64,000 bases of DNA from BACL27 sp964203235 (GTDB lineage: Bacteria > Actinomycetota > Acidimicrobiia > Acidimicrobiales > Ilumatobacteraceae), in contig CAXNLE010000002.1 of NCBI GenBank assembly GCA_964203235.1, forward strand, positions 496,001 through 560,000. Direction: 5' to 3'. The notes beneath the pieces are model-generated. The model did no database searches, was not told the DNA's origin, and saw nothing but the letters and a program-made list of their open reading frames with translations. A program made the translations under genes and the position numbers. Position 1 is the first letter of the stretch, and every line of letters starts with the position of its first letter. Positions 7,858 to 16,542 of the stretch are shown here, in pieces.

Positions 7858-9099
7858 TTACTCTCCGCCGGCAGGCTTTGGTTCTTTTGGTAACGCAAGC
7901 ACTCGCTCGCCAACGATGTTGCGCTGAATCTGACTTGTTCCACCCCAAATAGTTTCTGAGCGAGAGAAAAAGAAACTTGACATCATTGGCGACGCTGGGT
8001 AATTCGCACGACGCTTATCGCGCAGTGCCCCTGGCCATGTGCCCGACTCTGGGCCAGTGTCAACAAGCATTGAGTACGGGCCATAAATATCTAGAGCAAG
8101 CTCCATTGCACTCTGGTGCATTTCTGACCAAAACATTTTATTGCTCGCACCAAGAGCAATCACACCGAAATCTTTTGTGCCAGCCAATGTTGAACCAAGC
8201 GAGCGCAAACCATTGAATCGTAAGATTTGAATCTTTGCGTAGTACTGCATCAATCGTTGGCGAATTGATGCGTCGTTGATCTTGCCGTTGGCTTTGGCTT
8301 GAGCCACAAACAACTTGTATTCTTCTTCAAATCGGCGATAGCCGGTTGTAGCGCTCATACCGCGTTCGAAAGCGAGTGTGCTGTTGGCTACCTTCCACCC
8401 GTTATTCACGCCGCCAACAACGTTGTCTTTCGAGCACCGCGCGTCAGTAAAGAACACTTCACAAAATTCTGCTGTGCCATCTGGCTGGGTAATACCGCGC
8501 ACTTCAATTCCGGGTTGTTTCATCGGAACCAACAAATACGAGATGCCTTTGTGTTTTGGTGATTCATTATCGGTGCGAGTTAGCAAGAAACAATAATCAG
8601 CATGATGACCTTGTGTCGTCCAAACTTTTTGTCCATTGATAATCCATTCATCACCGTCAAGCACAGCAGTCGTCTTTACGCTCGCAAGATCGCTTCCACT
8701 ATTTGGCTCGCTGAAACCTTGGCACCAACGCATTTTGCCACTCAAGATCTTCGGCAAGAATTCTTTTTTCTGTTCTTCGGTGCCCCACTGCAACAATGTC
8801 GGGCCAACAAGGGTGTCACCAAAAAAATCTGCGCGCATCGGGGCACCAGCATTTGCAAATTCTTCTGCAAGTACTACACCCTCTAACGTGCTCAACCCTT
8901 TGCCACCATATTCTTTTGGCCAAGTCGCACAAATCCACCCGCCTGCAAATAATTTGTCAGGCCAAGTGTCATTGAACGCTTTGCGCTCAGAAGTAGACAT
9001 CTCATAACTTTTGTCGAACCATTTTGATGGAAGGTTTTCTTTGAGCCACGCACGAATTTCTACTCGACGGGCCTCGGCTTCTGGGGTGTAAGTCAGCAT
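7858..9099 (-). CDS. acyl-CoA dehydrogenase family protein
   Basis: A 413-residue FAD enzyme of the acyl-CoA dehydrogenase superfamily, with the full three-part layout: N-terminal helices (WPKEYGGKGLSTLEGVV), the beta domain (QGFSEPNSGSDLASVKT, then EWIINGQKVWTTQGHHADY) and the C-terminal helical domain ending in ETIWGGTSQIQRNIVGERVL. The SDLAS segment and the GTSQIQRNI motif are diagnostic. It would pass electrons to the ETF encoded at 18-19.8 kb. The acyl chain cannot be predicted; the family also includes steroid side-chain enzymes in actinobacteria. Confidence 0.9.
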   Translation of the reverse strand: MLTYTPEAEARRVEIRAWLKENLPSKWFDKSYEMSTSERKAFNDTWPDKLFAGGWICATWPKEYGGKGLSTLEGVVLAEEFANAGAPMRADFFGDTLVGPTLLQWGTEEQKKEFLPKILSGKMRWCQGFSEPNSGSDLASVKTTAVLDGDEWIINGQKVWTTQGHHADYCFLLTRTDNESPKHKGISYLLVPMKQPGIEVRGITQPDGTAEFCEVFFTDARCSKDNVVGGVNNGWKVANSTLAFERGMSATTGYRRFEEEYKLFVAQAKANGKINDASIRQRLMQYYAKIQILRFNGLRSLGSTLAGTKDFGVIALGASNKMFWSEMHQSAMELALDIYGPYSMLVDTGPESGTWPGALRDKRRANYPASPMMSSFFFSRSETIWGGTSQIQRNIVGERVLALPKEPKPAGGE

Positions 9100-9234
9100 T
9101 CAAATAGTCTTGCTGATTTTGAACCCGAAAGTCCATGCGAAACAACTTTGCGATGTGACAAATCACAATCTGCTCACAACTTACACAGACTGTTAAAGCT
9201 CCCGCAACATAAGACCCGTAGAGTTAGTCTCATT

Positions 9235-11913
9235 GTGAAAACAGATTTCGTATACTTCTTGGGCAATTCGGCCGCTACTAGTGCAGACGGTGGCCTCGAT
9301 ATCAGCCGTGTGTTGCTTGACCTAGCGATAATTTTGATCGTTGCCAAGATCGCCGCCGAAGTCTCTGACCGACTGGCGATACCCGCAGTAATCGGTGAAA
9401 TCTTGGCCGGAATTTTGATCGGCAATTCGGTTCTTGGTTTAGTAAACGCCAACGAGATTTTGTACGTGATGTCCGAACTTGGTGTAATTATTTTATTGCT
9501 GCAAGTTGGCCTAGAAACCGATGTTGTCGAATTGAAAAATGTTGGGCGCGCTTCTTTATTTGTTGGCTTGATTGGTGTCTTTGCGCCGATGGTTTTGGGT
9601 ATCGGTACTGGCGTTTTGTTCGGCAACGAAATTATGCCTTCACTGTTTTTGGGCGCAGCACTCACCGCTACAAGCATCGGCATCACCGCGCGAGTGTTTG
9701 GTGATTTACGGGCGCTCGCGACGGTTGAAGCGCGCATTGTTCTTGGCGCCGCCGTAGCCGACGATGTTTTGGGTTTGATTATCTTGACAGTGATCACTCG
9801 CGTAGTCGAACAAGGGTCAGTCGGCATCGGCACGATTGTTTCGACGACCGCACTTGCTGTTGTGTTTCTCGTTATCACCAGCACAATTGGGCTAACAATA
9901 TTCCCAGCACTGTTTTCAAGAATTGCAAAACTCAGCAAATCATCTGCGACGATCCCTGTTGTCGCAATTGGCATCACACTCGGCTTTGCTGTTCTGGCCG
10001 GCGCCGCAAATCTCGCGCCAATCATTGGAGCCTTCGTAGCCGGGTTCTCGTTACGACGGATTACTGCACACGAGCGTGTTGAACGCGACGTCAATTCACT
10101 TGGTCAAATTTTCATCCCAATCTTTTTTCTCAATATCGGTATCAGCACCGATATTTCAAGTGTGGCCAACACAAAAGTTCTTGGAATCGCAGCAGCATTA
10201 AGCGCAGTTGCTGTTTTTGGCAAACTAATTTCGTCGGTCGGAGCATTTGGCGTGAGAGCTGACAAATTAGCGATTGGCCTTGGCATGTTGCCGCGCGGTG
10301 AAGTGGGTTTAATTTTTGCGACAATCGGTTTGCGCGTTGGTGTTCTTGACGAAGAGCTTTATGGAGCGCTTTTAGTTGTTGTACTTGTAACAACTTTGAT
10401 CGCACCACCACTGTTGCGTTGGCGCCTAGGCAAAGAACAATCGGCAATCGAAGATTCTGATTTAGTGTCTCAAGAACCCGCTAACGGATGGCTTTCTGTT
10501 AATGACGGAGTCATTTATTTGAACAGCACGCCACCTGTGAGCATGCTCGTTGAACTTGGGTTTGATGCAGCTCTGCTCGTTTCTGATGCCCGACCAAATG
10601 ACAAAATGCTCGATTGGTTTGCGCTTCACCGAAATGCAACTCTTAGTTGGAGCACACAAGCGAATATCGGTTTGCTTCGCGTGTTGCGATATGGCTCGGC
10701 TCGCTCGTGGAGATTTCTTGACACGGTTGGTTTGATTTCTCGTGCTTTGCCTGAAGTTGCCAGTGCAATGTCTGCTCGATCAAGTGATGCCACCGAACTT
10801 GACCCGACACATGCGCTTCGGTTTGCAACCGTTGATGCAGTTTGCTCAAACGCATCACTCACAACAACTGAATCTGATGAATTAGTTCTTGCTGCTTTCG
10901 CCAAAGACATTAATGATGCTGGCGCAGATTGGGCGCAGGCGATTCGTCGCCTCGATTTAGATCTTGCGACTACTTCAGAAATTGGATTGCTTGTTGAAGG
11001 CAGCGCGATGTTGCACTCAATTACTCAAACCGAGCCTTTGCAGATTACGAGTCGGTTAGTAACTCAGATTGCAAATTATTTGAAAAACCCAAAGGCTGTT
11101 GAACAGTGTCGACAATTGTTGATTGCTCGCGACAACCTCAGCGAAACACAACATCTTGCATTGATCGAAATCGTTACTGGCGTGCAAGAAGTTCTCGCTC
11201 ATCCTGATTTGATTGACTCAAGTTCTAACAATCCATTTGAAGTGCGATTGAGGGCGGCGCAAGCACTCGCAACAGATACAAATATCCATGCGCGAATCGC
11301 CAATGCGCCGGCGAGTTATGTGCTGACACATTCAGCCGAAGAACTCGTGCGCCATGCCAAATTGGTTGAGCCACTGCCACGCGCTGGGCAAGCAAGGGTC
11401 GCAGTTCAAAACACAAACAATGTTGACCACGAATGGATGATCAATATTGCAACGAAAGACCGCTCTGCATTATTGGCAAGACTGTCGGGTGCATTGGCAT
11501 CGCTTGAACTGAATGTGATCAATGCCGACATTGCGACCTGGCCCGACGGTGCTGTTTTAGACACATTTATTGTGCGTAGTGCACAAAAGCCAAATCTGCT
11601 CGCTCTTGATGGTGCGGTCAGAGATTCATTGCGCGGGCGATTCTCAGATGTTCAACGTGGTTCACTTGAGCTTTCGGTGACAATTGATCAAAGTGCGCAT
11701 CCTTTGCACACAATCTTGCGCATTGAAGGCAGTGACCGCCAAGGATTATTGCGGGATATCACCGCGGGCTTGGCACGCTGCAAAGTGATTATCCACCACG
11801 CAAAGATCTCAACTGTTGAGGCGCAAGTGCATAACGAATTTGAGGTTTCAGATCATCTTGGGCGAAAAATTTCTGTTCAAGCAGGCGAACGAGTTAAACG
11901 TGCACTTCGTTAG
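9235..11913 (+). CDS. cation/proton antiporter fused to GlnD-like HD-ACT-ACT regulatory region
   Basis: About 892 residues. Residues 1-400 are a CPA-type Na+(K+)/H+ exchanger domain with about 12 membrane helices (IPAVIGEILAGILIGNSVLG, GVIILLLQVGLETDVVEL, GAALTATSIGITARVFGDL, MLPRGEVGLIFATIGLRVG). Residues 430-890 are soluble and resemble the C-terminal half of PII uridylyltransferase GlnD: THALRFATVDAVCSNA matches its HRFTVDRH segment, then a helical HD-like domain, then two ACT domains (KDRSALLARLSGALASLELN and SDRQGLLRDITAGLARC). The HD motif appears as AFAKDIND, with Lys in place of the catalytic His. I use GTG 9235 (MKTDFVYFLG); an in-frame TTG at 9148 is upstream. I infer amino-acid or nitrogen-state gating of transport. 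Confidence 0.83.
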   Translation: MKTDFVYFLGNSAATSADGGLDISRVLLDLAIILIVAKIAAEVSDRLAIPAVIGEILAGILIGNSVLGLVNANEILYVMSELGVIILLLQVGLETDVVELKNVGRASLFVGLIGVFAPMVLGIGTGVLFGNEIMPSLFLGAALTATSIGITARVFGDLRALATVEARIVLGAAVADDVLGLIILTVITRVVEQGSVGIGTIVSTTALAVVFLVITSTIGLTIFPALFSRIAKLSKSSATIPVVAIGITLGFAVLAGAANLAPIIGAFVAGFSLRRITAHERVERDVNSLGQIFIPIFFLNIGISTDISSVANTKVLGIAAALSAVAVFGKLISSVGAFGVRADKLAIGLGMLPRGEVGLIFATIGLRVGVLDEELYGALLVVVLVTTLIAPPLLRWRLGKEQSAIEDSDLVSQEPANGWLSVNDGVIYLNSTPPVSMLVELGFDAALLVSDARPNDKMLDWFALHRNATLSWSTQANIGLLRVLRYGSARSWRFLDTVGLISRALPEVASAMSARSSDATELDPTHALRFATVDAVCSNASLTTTESDELVLAAFAKDINDAGADWAQAIRRLDLDLATTSEIGLLVEGSAMLHSITQTEPLQITSRLVTQIANYLKNPKAVEQCRQLLIARDNLSETQHLALIEIVTGVQEVLAHPDLIDSSSNNPFEVRLRAAQALATDTNIHARIANAPASYVLTHSAEELVRHAKLVEPLPRAGQARVAVQNTNNVDHEWMINIATKDRSALLARLSGALASLELNVINADIATWPDGAVLDTFIVRSAQKPNLLALDGAVRDSLRGRFSDVQRGSLELSVTIDQSAHPLHTILRIEGSDRQGLLRDITAGLARCKVIIHHAKISTVEAQVHNEFEVSDHLGRKISVQAGERVKRALR

Positions 11914-11950
11914 AAATTGCTTGGTTACAGGCAGAGCCTGCCCGACAGCC

Positions 11951-11956
11951 TAAAGT
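11951..11956 (+). promoter_or_regulatory. -10-like TAAAGT for leaderless FrhB-like gene
   Basis: TAAAGT stands 6 bp before the ATG at 11963 and no Shine-Dalgarno is present. A small perfect dyad CAGGC-aga-GCCTG lies just upstream at 11928-11940 and could be an operator or the tail of the preceding transcript. Confidence 0.45.
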
Positions 11957-11962
11957 TCAAGC

Positions 11963-13153
11963 ATGACTTTGACAGATAACCCGCCTGCAGCAACCGAACG
12001 TTGGACACATCAATGGAAAGAACTTTACGACGAAGTCATTAATACCGGCTTGTGCACTGGGTGCGCTGCGTGCGTAATTTCTTGCCCGCATGATGTGATC
12101 GGTTACGAACATGAAGAAGGTAAATACAAACCTTTTCATTTAGAAGAAGATCTCGGTCTTGATAATTGTGGTCACGGCGAAAAAGGTTGCACAAGTTGTA
12201 CGCGCGCATGCCCACGGTTTCGCTCATGGGAGCCTGAGGCCGACATGCACCTGTTCGGTCGCGAACGCAAAGACGAAGAAATGTACGGTCAATATCGACA
12301 ACTACTTTTAGTTCGTGCTGCAGATGAGCAGACTCACAAAAAAGGTCAAGACGGCGGTTTCGTTGGTGCGATGTTAATTTGGTTGTTGAAGCACGATTAC
12401 ATTGACGCGGCACTGACAAGTTTTGTTGAAGGCGATGGATCTTCGTGGAAGGCGTTGCCGGGTCTTGCTCGCACACCGGAAGAAGTGCTCGCATCTTCGG
12501 GCAGTCGCTATACATATTCGGCGAATACTTTGGCAATTCGAGATGCGCAAAAAGAAGGATTAAATCGTCTCGCGCTTGTCGGCATGAGTTGCCAGTCGTC
12601 GGCCTTGCCAATTATGTGGAAGCGTAAAGCAGGAAAGATCGGTAAACCATTTTTGTTCAACATCGGTTTACTTTGTTCAAAAACTTTTGATGACGCAATT
12701 TTCGAAGAACTATTCTTGGCGAAATACGGTTTGAAAAAAGAAGAAATGGTCAAGATGAATATCAAAGGCGTGTTTCAAATTTGGATGAAAGACGGTTCGT
12801 ATCACGAGATCGATCTAAAAGAGTGTCACAAGTGGACGCGTGAGGGTTGCAAGATGTGCCCGGACTTTGCTGCTGAACATGCAGATATTTCTACTGGTGG
12901 CATCGGAGAAGATAACGACTGGACTTTGTGCGTAGTGCGAACTGAACTAGGCGAAGAAGTCATGACTCGAATGATCAAAGACGGTTCAATAATCGCTCGT
13001 CCAGCAGAATCAGATGCAACAGCGATGAAGTTGTTGCGATTGCTGAGCATCGTCAGCCGTCGCCGTTGGCCTGAGTTTGCCAACAAGGCTGTCAGCGTTG
13101 GTGTACCTGCGCCAAAGAAAAAGGCTGACGGTACAGTGCCTGCGGCGCACTAA
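11963..13153 (+). CDS. coenzyme F420 hydrogenase/dehydrogenase beta subunit (FrhB) family iron-sulfur protein
   Basis: A 396-residue soluble protein. The N-terminus holds two ferredoxin-like cysteine motifs: CTGCAACVISCP (residues 31-42) and CTSCTRACP (about 76-84), fit for [4Fe-4S] clusters. The FrhB N- and C-terminal domains follow (QDGGFVGAMLIWLLKHDYID, RLALVGMSCQSSALPIMW, CKMCPDFAAEHADISTGGIG). Relatives transfer electrons between F420 or flavin and iron-sulfur partners. No hydrogenase subunits are nearby, so a free-standing F420 or ferredoxin oxidoreductase is likelier. It is followed 24 bp later by a TauE-type exporter gene. Confidence 0.85.
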   Translation: MTLTDNPPAATERWTHQWKELYDEVINTGLCTGCAACVISCPHDVIGYEHEEGKYKPFHLEEDLGLDNCGHGEKGCTSCTRACPRFRSWEPEADMHLFGRERKDEEMYGQYRQLLLVRAADEQTHKKGQDGGFVGAMLIWLLKHDYIDAALTSFVEGDGSSWKALPGLARTPEEVLASSGSRYTYSANTLAIRDAQKEGLNRLALVGMSCQSSALPIMWKRKAGKIGKPFLFNIGLLCSKTFDDAIFEELFLAKYGLKKEEMVKMNIKGVFQIWMKDGSYHEIDLKECHKWTREGCKMCPDFAAEHADISTGGIGEDNDWTLCVVRTELGEEVMTRMIKDGSIIARPAESDATAMKLLRLLSIVSRRRWPEFANKAVSVGVPAPKKKADGTVPAAH

Positions 13154-13177
13154 CGATTTTCAAACGGCGTTAACTAA

Positions 13178-13960
13178 ATGGAAACGGGTTTATTGCGTGA
13201 TGCATTAACGCTGATCGCCGGTGTTGCTACTGGTTTAATGTCAGGCACTTTTGGTGTCGGCGGCGCAGTGATCTCTACCCCAGCGATTCGCGCACTTGGT
13301 TGCTCGGCCGCGCTTGCCGTTGGCACAACATTGCCGTCGATCTTGCCGGGAGCCGTGACTGGTTCATGGCGTTATCGCCAGGGCGAACTAATTCGCTGGC
13401 GAGTCATTCGACTTACGGCGCCAAGTGGCATCGTTGCTGCCATTGTTGGTGCGTGGGTTTCGCCACGCGTGCCTGGTGACGGGCATGTGTTGATGGTATT
13501 GACTGCGTTGTTATTGATGTGGAGTGCAATCAATATGATTCGCAGCGTGACGCCGAAAGATTCAATCAACAATGTTGATGGAGTTGAAAAATCTAGAAAT
13601 ATATTTGCGGTTCTTACCGGGGTTTTTGCTGGCGGATTATCTGGCTTGCTCGGACTCGGTGGCGGAATCATTATGGTTCCACTGTTTCGCAAGTGGCTCG
13701 GACTGCCGATTAAGAATGCTGTTGCAACATCGCTGATTTGTGTTGGATGTTTTGCGGTGCCGGGCACGATCACTCACGCTTTAGAAAATGGTATCGACTG
13801 GCGATTTGCGCTTTGGCTAACCGCCGGCGTTGTCGTTGGTGCACCACTTGGCTCAAAGATGGCACTCAAGATGAGCGACAAAAAACTACAGCGAGTGTTT
13901 GGATTATTTCTAGCCGTAATTTCTATCGTCTACGGACTTGGCGAACTTCTCGCTTTATAG
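13178..13960 (+). CDS. TauE/SafE (TSUP) family membrane exporter
   Basis: A 260-residue membrane protein with about eight helices and the duplicated TSUP signatures GTFGVGGAVISTPAIRALG and GLLGLGGGIIMVPLFRKWLG. Family members move sulfite, sulfonates or other organic anions; the substrate here is unknown. Its close placement after the FrhB-like gene suggests one transcript. The 3' end overlaps the convergent uracil-DNA glycosylase gene by 6 bp. Confidence 0.88.
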   Translation: METGLLRDALTLIAGVATGLMSGTFGVGGAVISTPAIRALGCSAALAVGTTLPSILPGAVTGSWRYRQGELIRWRVIRLTAPSGIVAAIVGAWVSPRVPGDGHVLMVLTALLLMWSAINMIRSVTPKDSINNVDGVEKSRNIFAVLTGVFAGGLSGLLGLGGGIIMVPLFRKWLGLPIKNAVATSLICVGCFAVPGTITHALENGIDWRFALWLTAGVVVGAPLGSKMALKMSDKKLQRVFGLFLAVISIVYGLGELLAL

Positions 13961-14623
13961 AAGTAATTTTAATGCTGTTTTAAAAATACTGTCAAACATT
14001 TTTTCGGTAAGTTTGCCTGTGAACGTGTTTTGCTGACTCGGATGATAAGAGCAGACGATTTTGTATTTCTCATGATTGACAACAACGCCGTGACCAAATT
14101 TTGGTCTCGGGCGAATCTTTAACTCGTCACAGATTGCTTGAAACGAAAACGAACCGAGACAAATAATTGCTTTAGTGTTCGTCAACATTGCAAGTTCTCG
14201 TGTCAGAAACGACGAACATTTTTTTCGCTCACCAGGTGTCGGCTTATTGGCGGGCGGCGCGCAGCGAACAGCTGATGTGACCCATGCATTATGCAACGTG
14301 AGACCATCATCAACGGACACAGATTCTGGTTGTGACGCCAAGCCGGCTTTGTGCATGGCGCGATATAACCAGTCGCCACTTCTATCCCCTGTGAATACTC
14401 GACCTGTGCGATTTGCACCATGCGCACCGGGTGCTAATCCCAAAACTAAAACTTGAGCCTGCTTGTCACCAAAGCCAACTATTGGTTTACCCCAGTAATT
14501 TTCGGTCACATACGCGGCACGCTTTTCGACCGAAACCTTTTCACGCCATTTAACAAGGCGTGTGCACTTGTGACAGTCAATTATTTCAATCGCCAATTTG
14601 TCGAGTTCATCATGTTTAGGCAC
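13955..14623 (-). CDS. family 5 uracil-DNA glycosylase (UdgB-like)
   Basis: A 222-residue DNA repair enzyme. The family 5 signature is GLAPGAHGANRTGRVFTGDR, with Ala where families 1 and 4 have a catalytic Asp/Asn; the second motif is CSYHPSQQNTFTGKL. The N-terminal CHKC pair plus later Cys (AVRCAPP, RKKCSSF) can hold the [4Fe-4S] cluster known in these enzymes. It excises uracil, and in family 5 also hypoxanthine and other deaminated bases. The start is GTG 14623, with TAATCT (14630-14635, minus strand) exactly 6 bp upstream and no Shine-Dalgarno. Confidence 0.9.
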   Translation of the reverse strand: MPKHDELDKLAIEIIDCHKCTRLVKWREKVSVEKRAAYVTENYWGKPIVGFGDKQAQVLVLGLAPGAHGANRTGRVFTGDRSGDWLYRAMHKAGLASQPESVSVDDGLTLHNAWVTSAVRCAPPANKPTPGERKKCSSFLTRELAMLTNTKAIICLGSFSFQAICDELKIRPRPKFGHGVVVNHEKYKIVCSYHPSQQNTFTGKLTEKMFDSIFKTALKLLL

Positions 14624-14666
14624 GACATGAGATTATGCGCTGTGCCGATAGTTTGAAGATCTGCCA

Positions 14667-15323
14667 ATGAGTAGCAAAAACAAAAAACAAAACGCCCCGA
14701 AGTCGACGCTGATAATCATGGTCCGACATGGCAAAACGCCGAGCACGGGCAAGTTGCTTCCTGGTCGGGCCAAGGGGCTGCACCTCAGCGATATCGGCAA
14801 ACAAGAGGCAATAGATGTTGCCCAGCGCCTGCGTAATCTCAAAAATGTCTCAGCGATTTATGCATCGCCGTTAGAGCGCGCGCGCGAGACGGCAGCACCA
14901 ACTGCCAAACTTCTAAATCAGAAAGCGATCATCGAAAAAGGCCTGCTTGAATGTGAATTCGGCGATTGGACAGGCAAAGAACTCGGCAAGTTAATGAAAC
15001 TTCCAGAATGGTCAACTGTTCAGCGTGCGCCAAGCACTTTTCGGTTTCCGAAAGGCGAAAGTTTCACCGAAATGCAAACTCGAATGACTTCAACACTTGA
15101 TGCTCTGCGGATCAAACATCAAGGTGGCGTCGTAATTTGCTTCTCGCACGCCGACCCGATCAAGGCCGCTGTCGCCCACGCCATGGGAACGCATCTTGAT
15201 TTATTTCAACGCATCGTGATTAGTACCTGCTCTGTAAGCGCAGTTTCATATTCGGCGTTCGGGCCAGTAGTGCTAACCGTTAATTCAACAGGTGGCGATC
15301 TTTCTGAATTGCGGATGTCGTGA
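14667..15323 (+). CDS. histidine phosphatase, MSMEG_4193-type
   Basis: A 218-residue phosphoglycerate-mutase-like phosphatase. The catalytic His is in MVRHGKTPS; the second active-site His is in CFSHADPIKAAVAHAMG; the conserved SPLERARETA and LLECEFGDWTGKEL are present. The substrate is unknown. The order phosphatase, DUF3090, SCO1664-like is conserved across actinobacteria, which ties the three functionally. It overlaps the DUF3090 gene by GTGA. Confidence 0.9.
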   Translation: MSSKNKKQNAPKSTLIIMVRHGKTPSTGKLLPGRAKGLHLSDIGKQEAIDVAQRLRNLKNVSAIYASPLERARETAAPTAKLLNQKAIIEKGLLECEFGDWTGKELGKLMKLPEWSTVQRAPSTFRFPKGESFTEMQTRMTSTLDALRIKHQGGVVICFSHADPIKAAVAHAMGTHLDLFQRIVISTCSVSAVSYSAFGPVVLTVNSTGGDLSELRMS

Positions 15324-15835
15324 GTTCATACTTTGAGTTTGATACAACTGACGCTTTCACAACTGGCGCACTCGGCGAACCAGGCCAGCGAACATTCGTG
15401 TTGCAAGTGCGTGCCGATGGACAACGAATCACAATAAAGTGCGAAAAAGAACAAGTCGCGGCGATGTCTGAATACTTGCGCAAACTTCTCGCAGATGCAC
15501 CAGATGTTTCGCAACGACCAATTAAAGATGCGATGCAACTATCAATGCCCGTTGAACCTGAGTTTGTACTCGGCACCGTCGGCTTGGCATACGACGCCAT
15601 CAGCGATTGTTTGGTTATTCAACTAGACGAAATTGAAATCGTAAATGGCGACGAGAGCCCTGAAGAAATTCTCGATTCGCAAGATCTGTCAAGAATTCGT
15701 GCCAACATCACTCGTGGGCAGGCTGCAGCGTTCTGTGAACACGCTGACGGTGTTGTCGCATCGGGTCGGCCAACTTGTATTTTCTGCGGTCGGCCGATTA
15801 ACAAAGATGGCCACTTGTGTCCGCGGATGAATTAG
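15320..15835 (+). CDS. DUF3090 family protein
   Basis: A 171-residue cytoplasmic protein starting at GTG 15320 inside the phosphatase stop region. It has the DUF3090 opening SYFEFDTTDAFTTGALGEPG followed by QRTFVLQVRADGQ, and ends in a small Cys knot CIFCGRPINKDGHLCPRMN that could hold zinc. Function is unknown; its strict neighbourhood with the phosphatase and the kinase-like protein suggests a shared pathway. It overlaps the next gene by 19 bp. Confidence 0.9.
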   Translation: MSSYFEFDTTDAFTTGALGEPGQRTFVLQVRADGQRITIKCEKEQVAAMSEYLRKLLADAPDVSQRPIKDAMQLSMPVEPEFVLGTVGLAYDAISDCLVIQLDEIEIVNGDESPEEILDSQDLSRIRANITRGQAAAFCEHADGVVASGRPTCIFCGRPINKDGHLCPRMN

Positions 15836-16536
15836 AAAATTCTTCAGAAGTAATAAGCCACTTGCTCCGCGGCGAGATGACTATAGAAATGCGAATGCCG
15901 TATAGCAGCAATGCAACGTTTCTAGTTTCGATAATTGATCAAGAAGAAACCGTTAAGGCAATTTATAAGCCAATGCGTGGAGAGAAACCACTTTGGGATT
16001 TCGAACCGGGTTTACATCGGCGTGAAGTGGCGGCATACCGCTTGGCAGAGGCAATGGGTCTGCACTTTGTGCCGCCGACAATTTTGCGCGACGGTCCGCA
16101 CGGCGAAGGCTCAGTGCAACTGCTGATTGAAGCAAGCCCAGACGAGCACTATTTTGCGATTTTCGAAGAGCGACAAGAACTGCACGATCAATTTCGAGCG
16201 ATGTGTGCATTTGACATCGTTGCAAATAACACCGATCGCAAGTCTGGTCATGTTTTAGTTGATAAAGATTCTCGCGTTTGGGGAATCGATCACGGTTTGT
16301 GCTTTGCCCAAGATTTCAAAATTCGCACCGTTATTTGGGAGTTTGGCGAAGAAGCAATCGCAGAGTCTCTACTTGAAAAAATTGAGCCACTAACTCAAAC
16401 TGTGCCGCTTGAAGTTGCAACTCTGCTCAACGAGCAAGAAGTTATCGCGATTACCGAGCGAGCGAAATGGCTACTCAACGGCGCAAAGTTTCCAGTTGAT
16501 CCGTCTGGACGCCACTACCCCTGGCCGCTTGTATAG
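15817..16536 (+). CDS. SCO1664-type atypical kinase-like protein
   Basis: A 239-residue protein with a PI3K/HipA-like atypical kinase pattern: the ATP-lysine region KAIYKPMRGEKPLWDFEPG, the catalytic loop FDIVANNTDRKSGHVLVD and the metal loop WGIDHGLCFAQD. The spacing and residues are those of the actinobacterial SCO1664 family, for which no substrate is established. Start GTG 15817. It is translationally linked to the DUF3090 protein. Confidence 0.87.
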   Translation: MSADELENSSEVISHLLRGEMTIEMRMPYSSNATFLVSIIDQEETVKAIYKPMRGEKPLWDFEPGLHRREVAAYRLAEAMGLHFVPPTILRDGPHGEGSVQLLIEASPDEHYFAIFEERQELHDQFRAMCAFDIVANNTDRKSGHVLVDKDSRVWGIDHGLCFAQDFKIRTVIWEFGEEAIAESLLEKIEPLTQTVPLEVATLLNEQEVIAITERAKWLLNGAKFPVDPSGRHYPWPLV

Positions 16537-16542
16537 CGGTTT

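Noticed and set aside
9174..10094. 306-codon open frame on the minus strand inside the antiporter gene
   Set aside because: Ser/Thr/Pro/Ile-rich translation typical of an antisense shadow; the plus-strand frame encodes an unmistakable antiporter.
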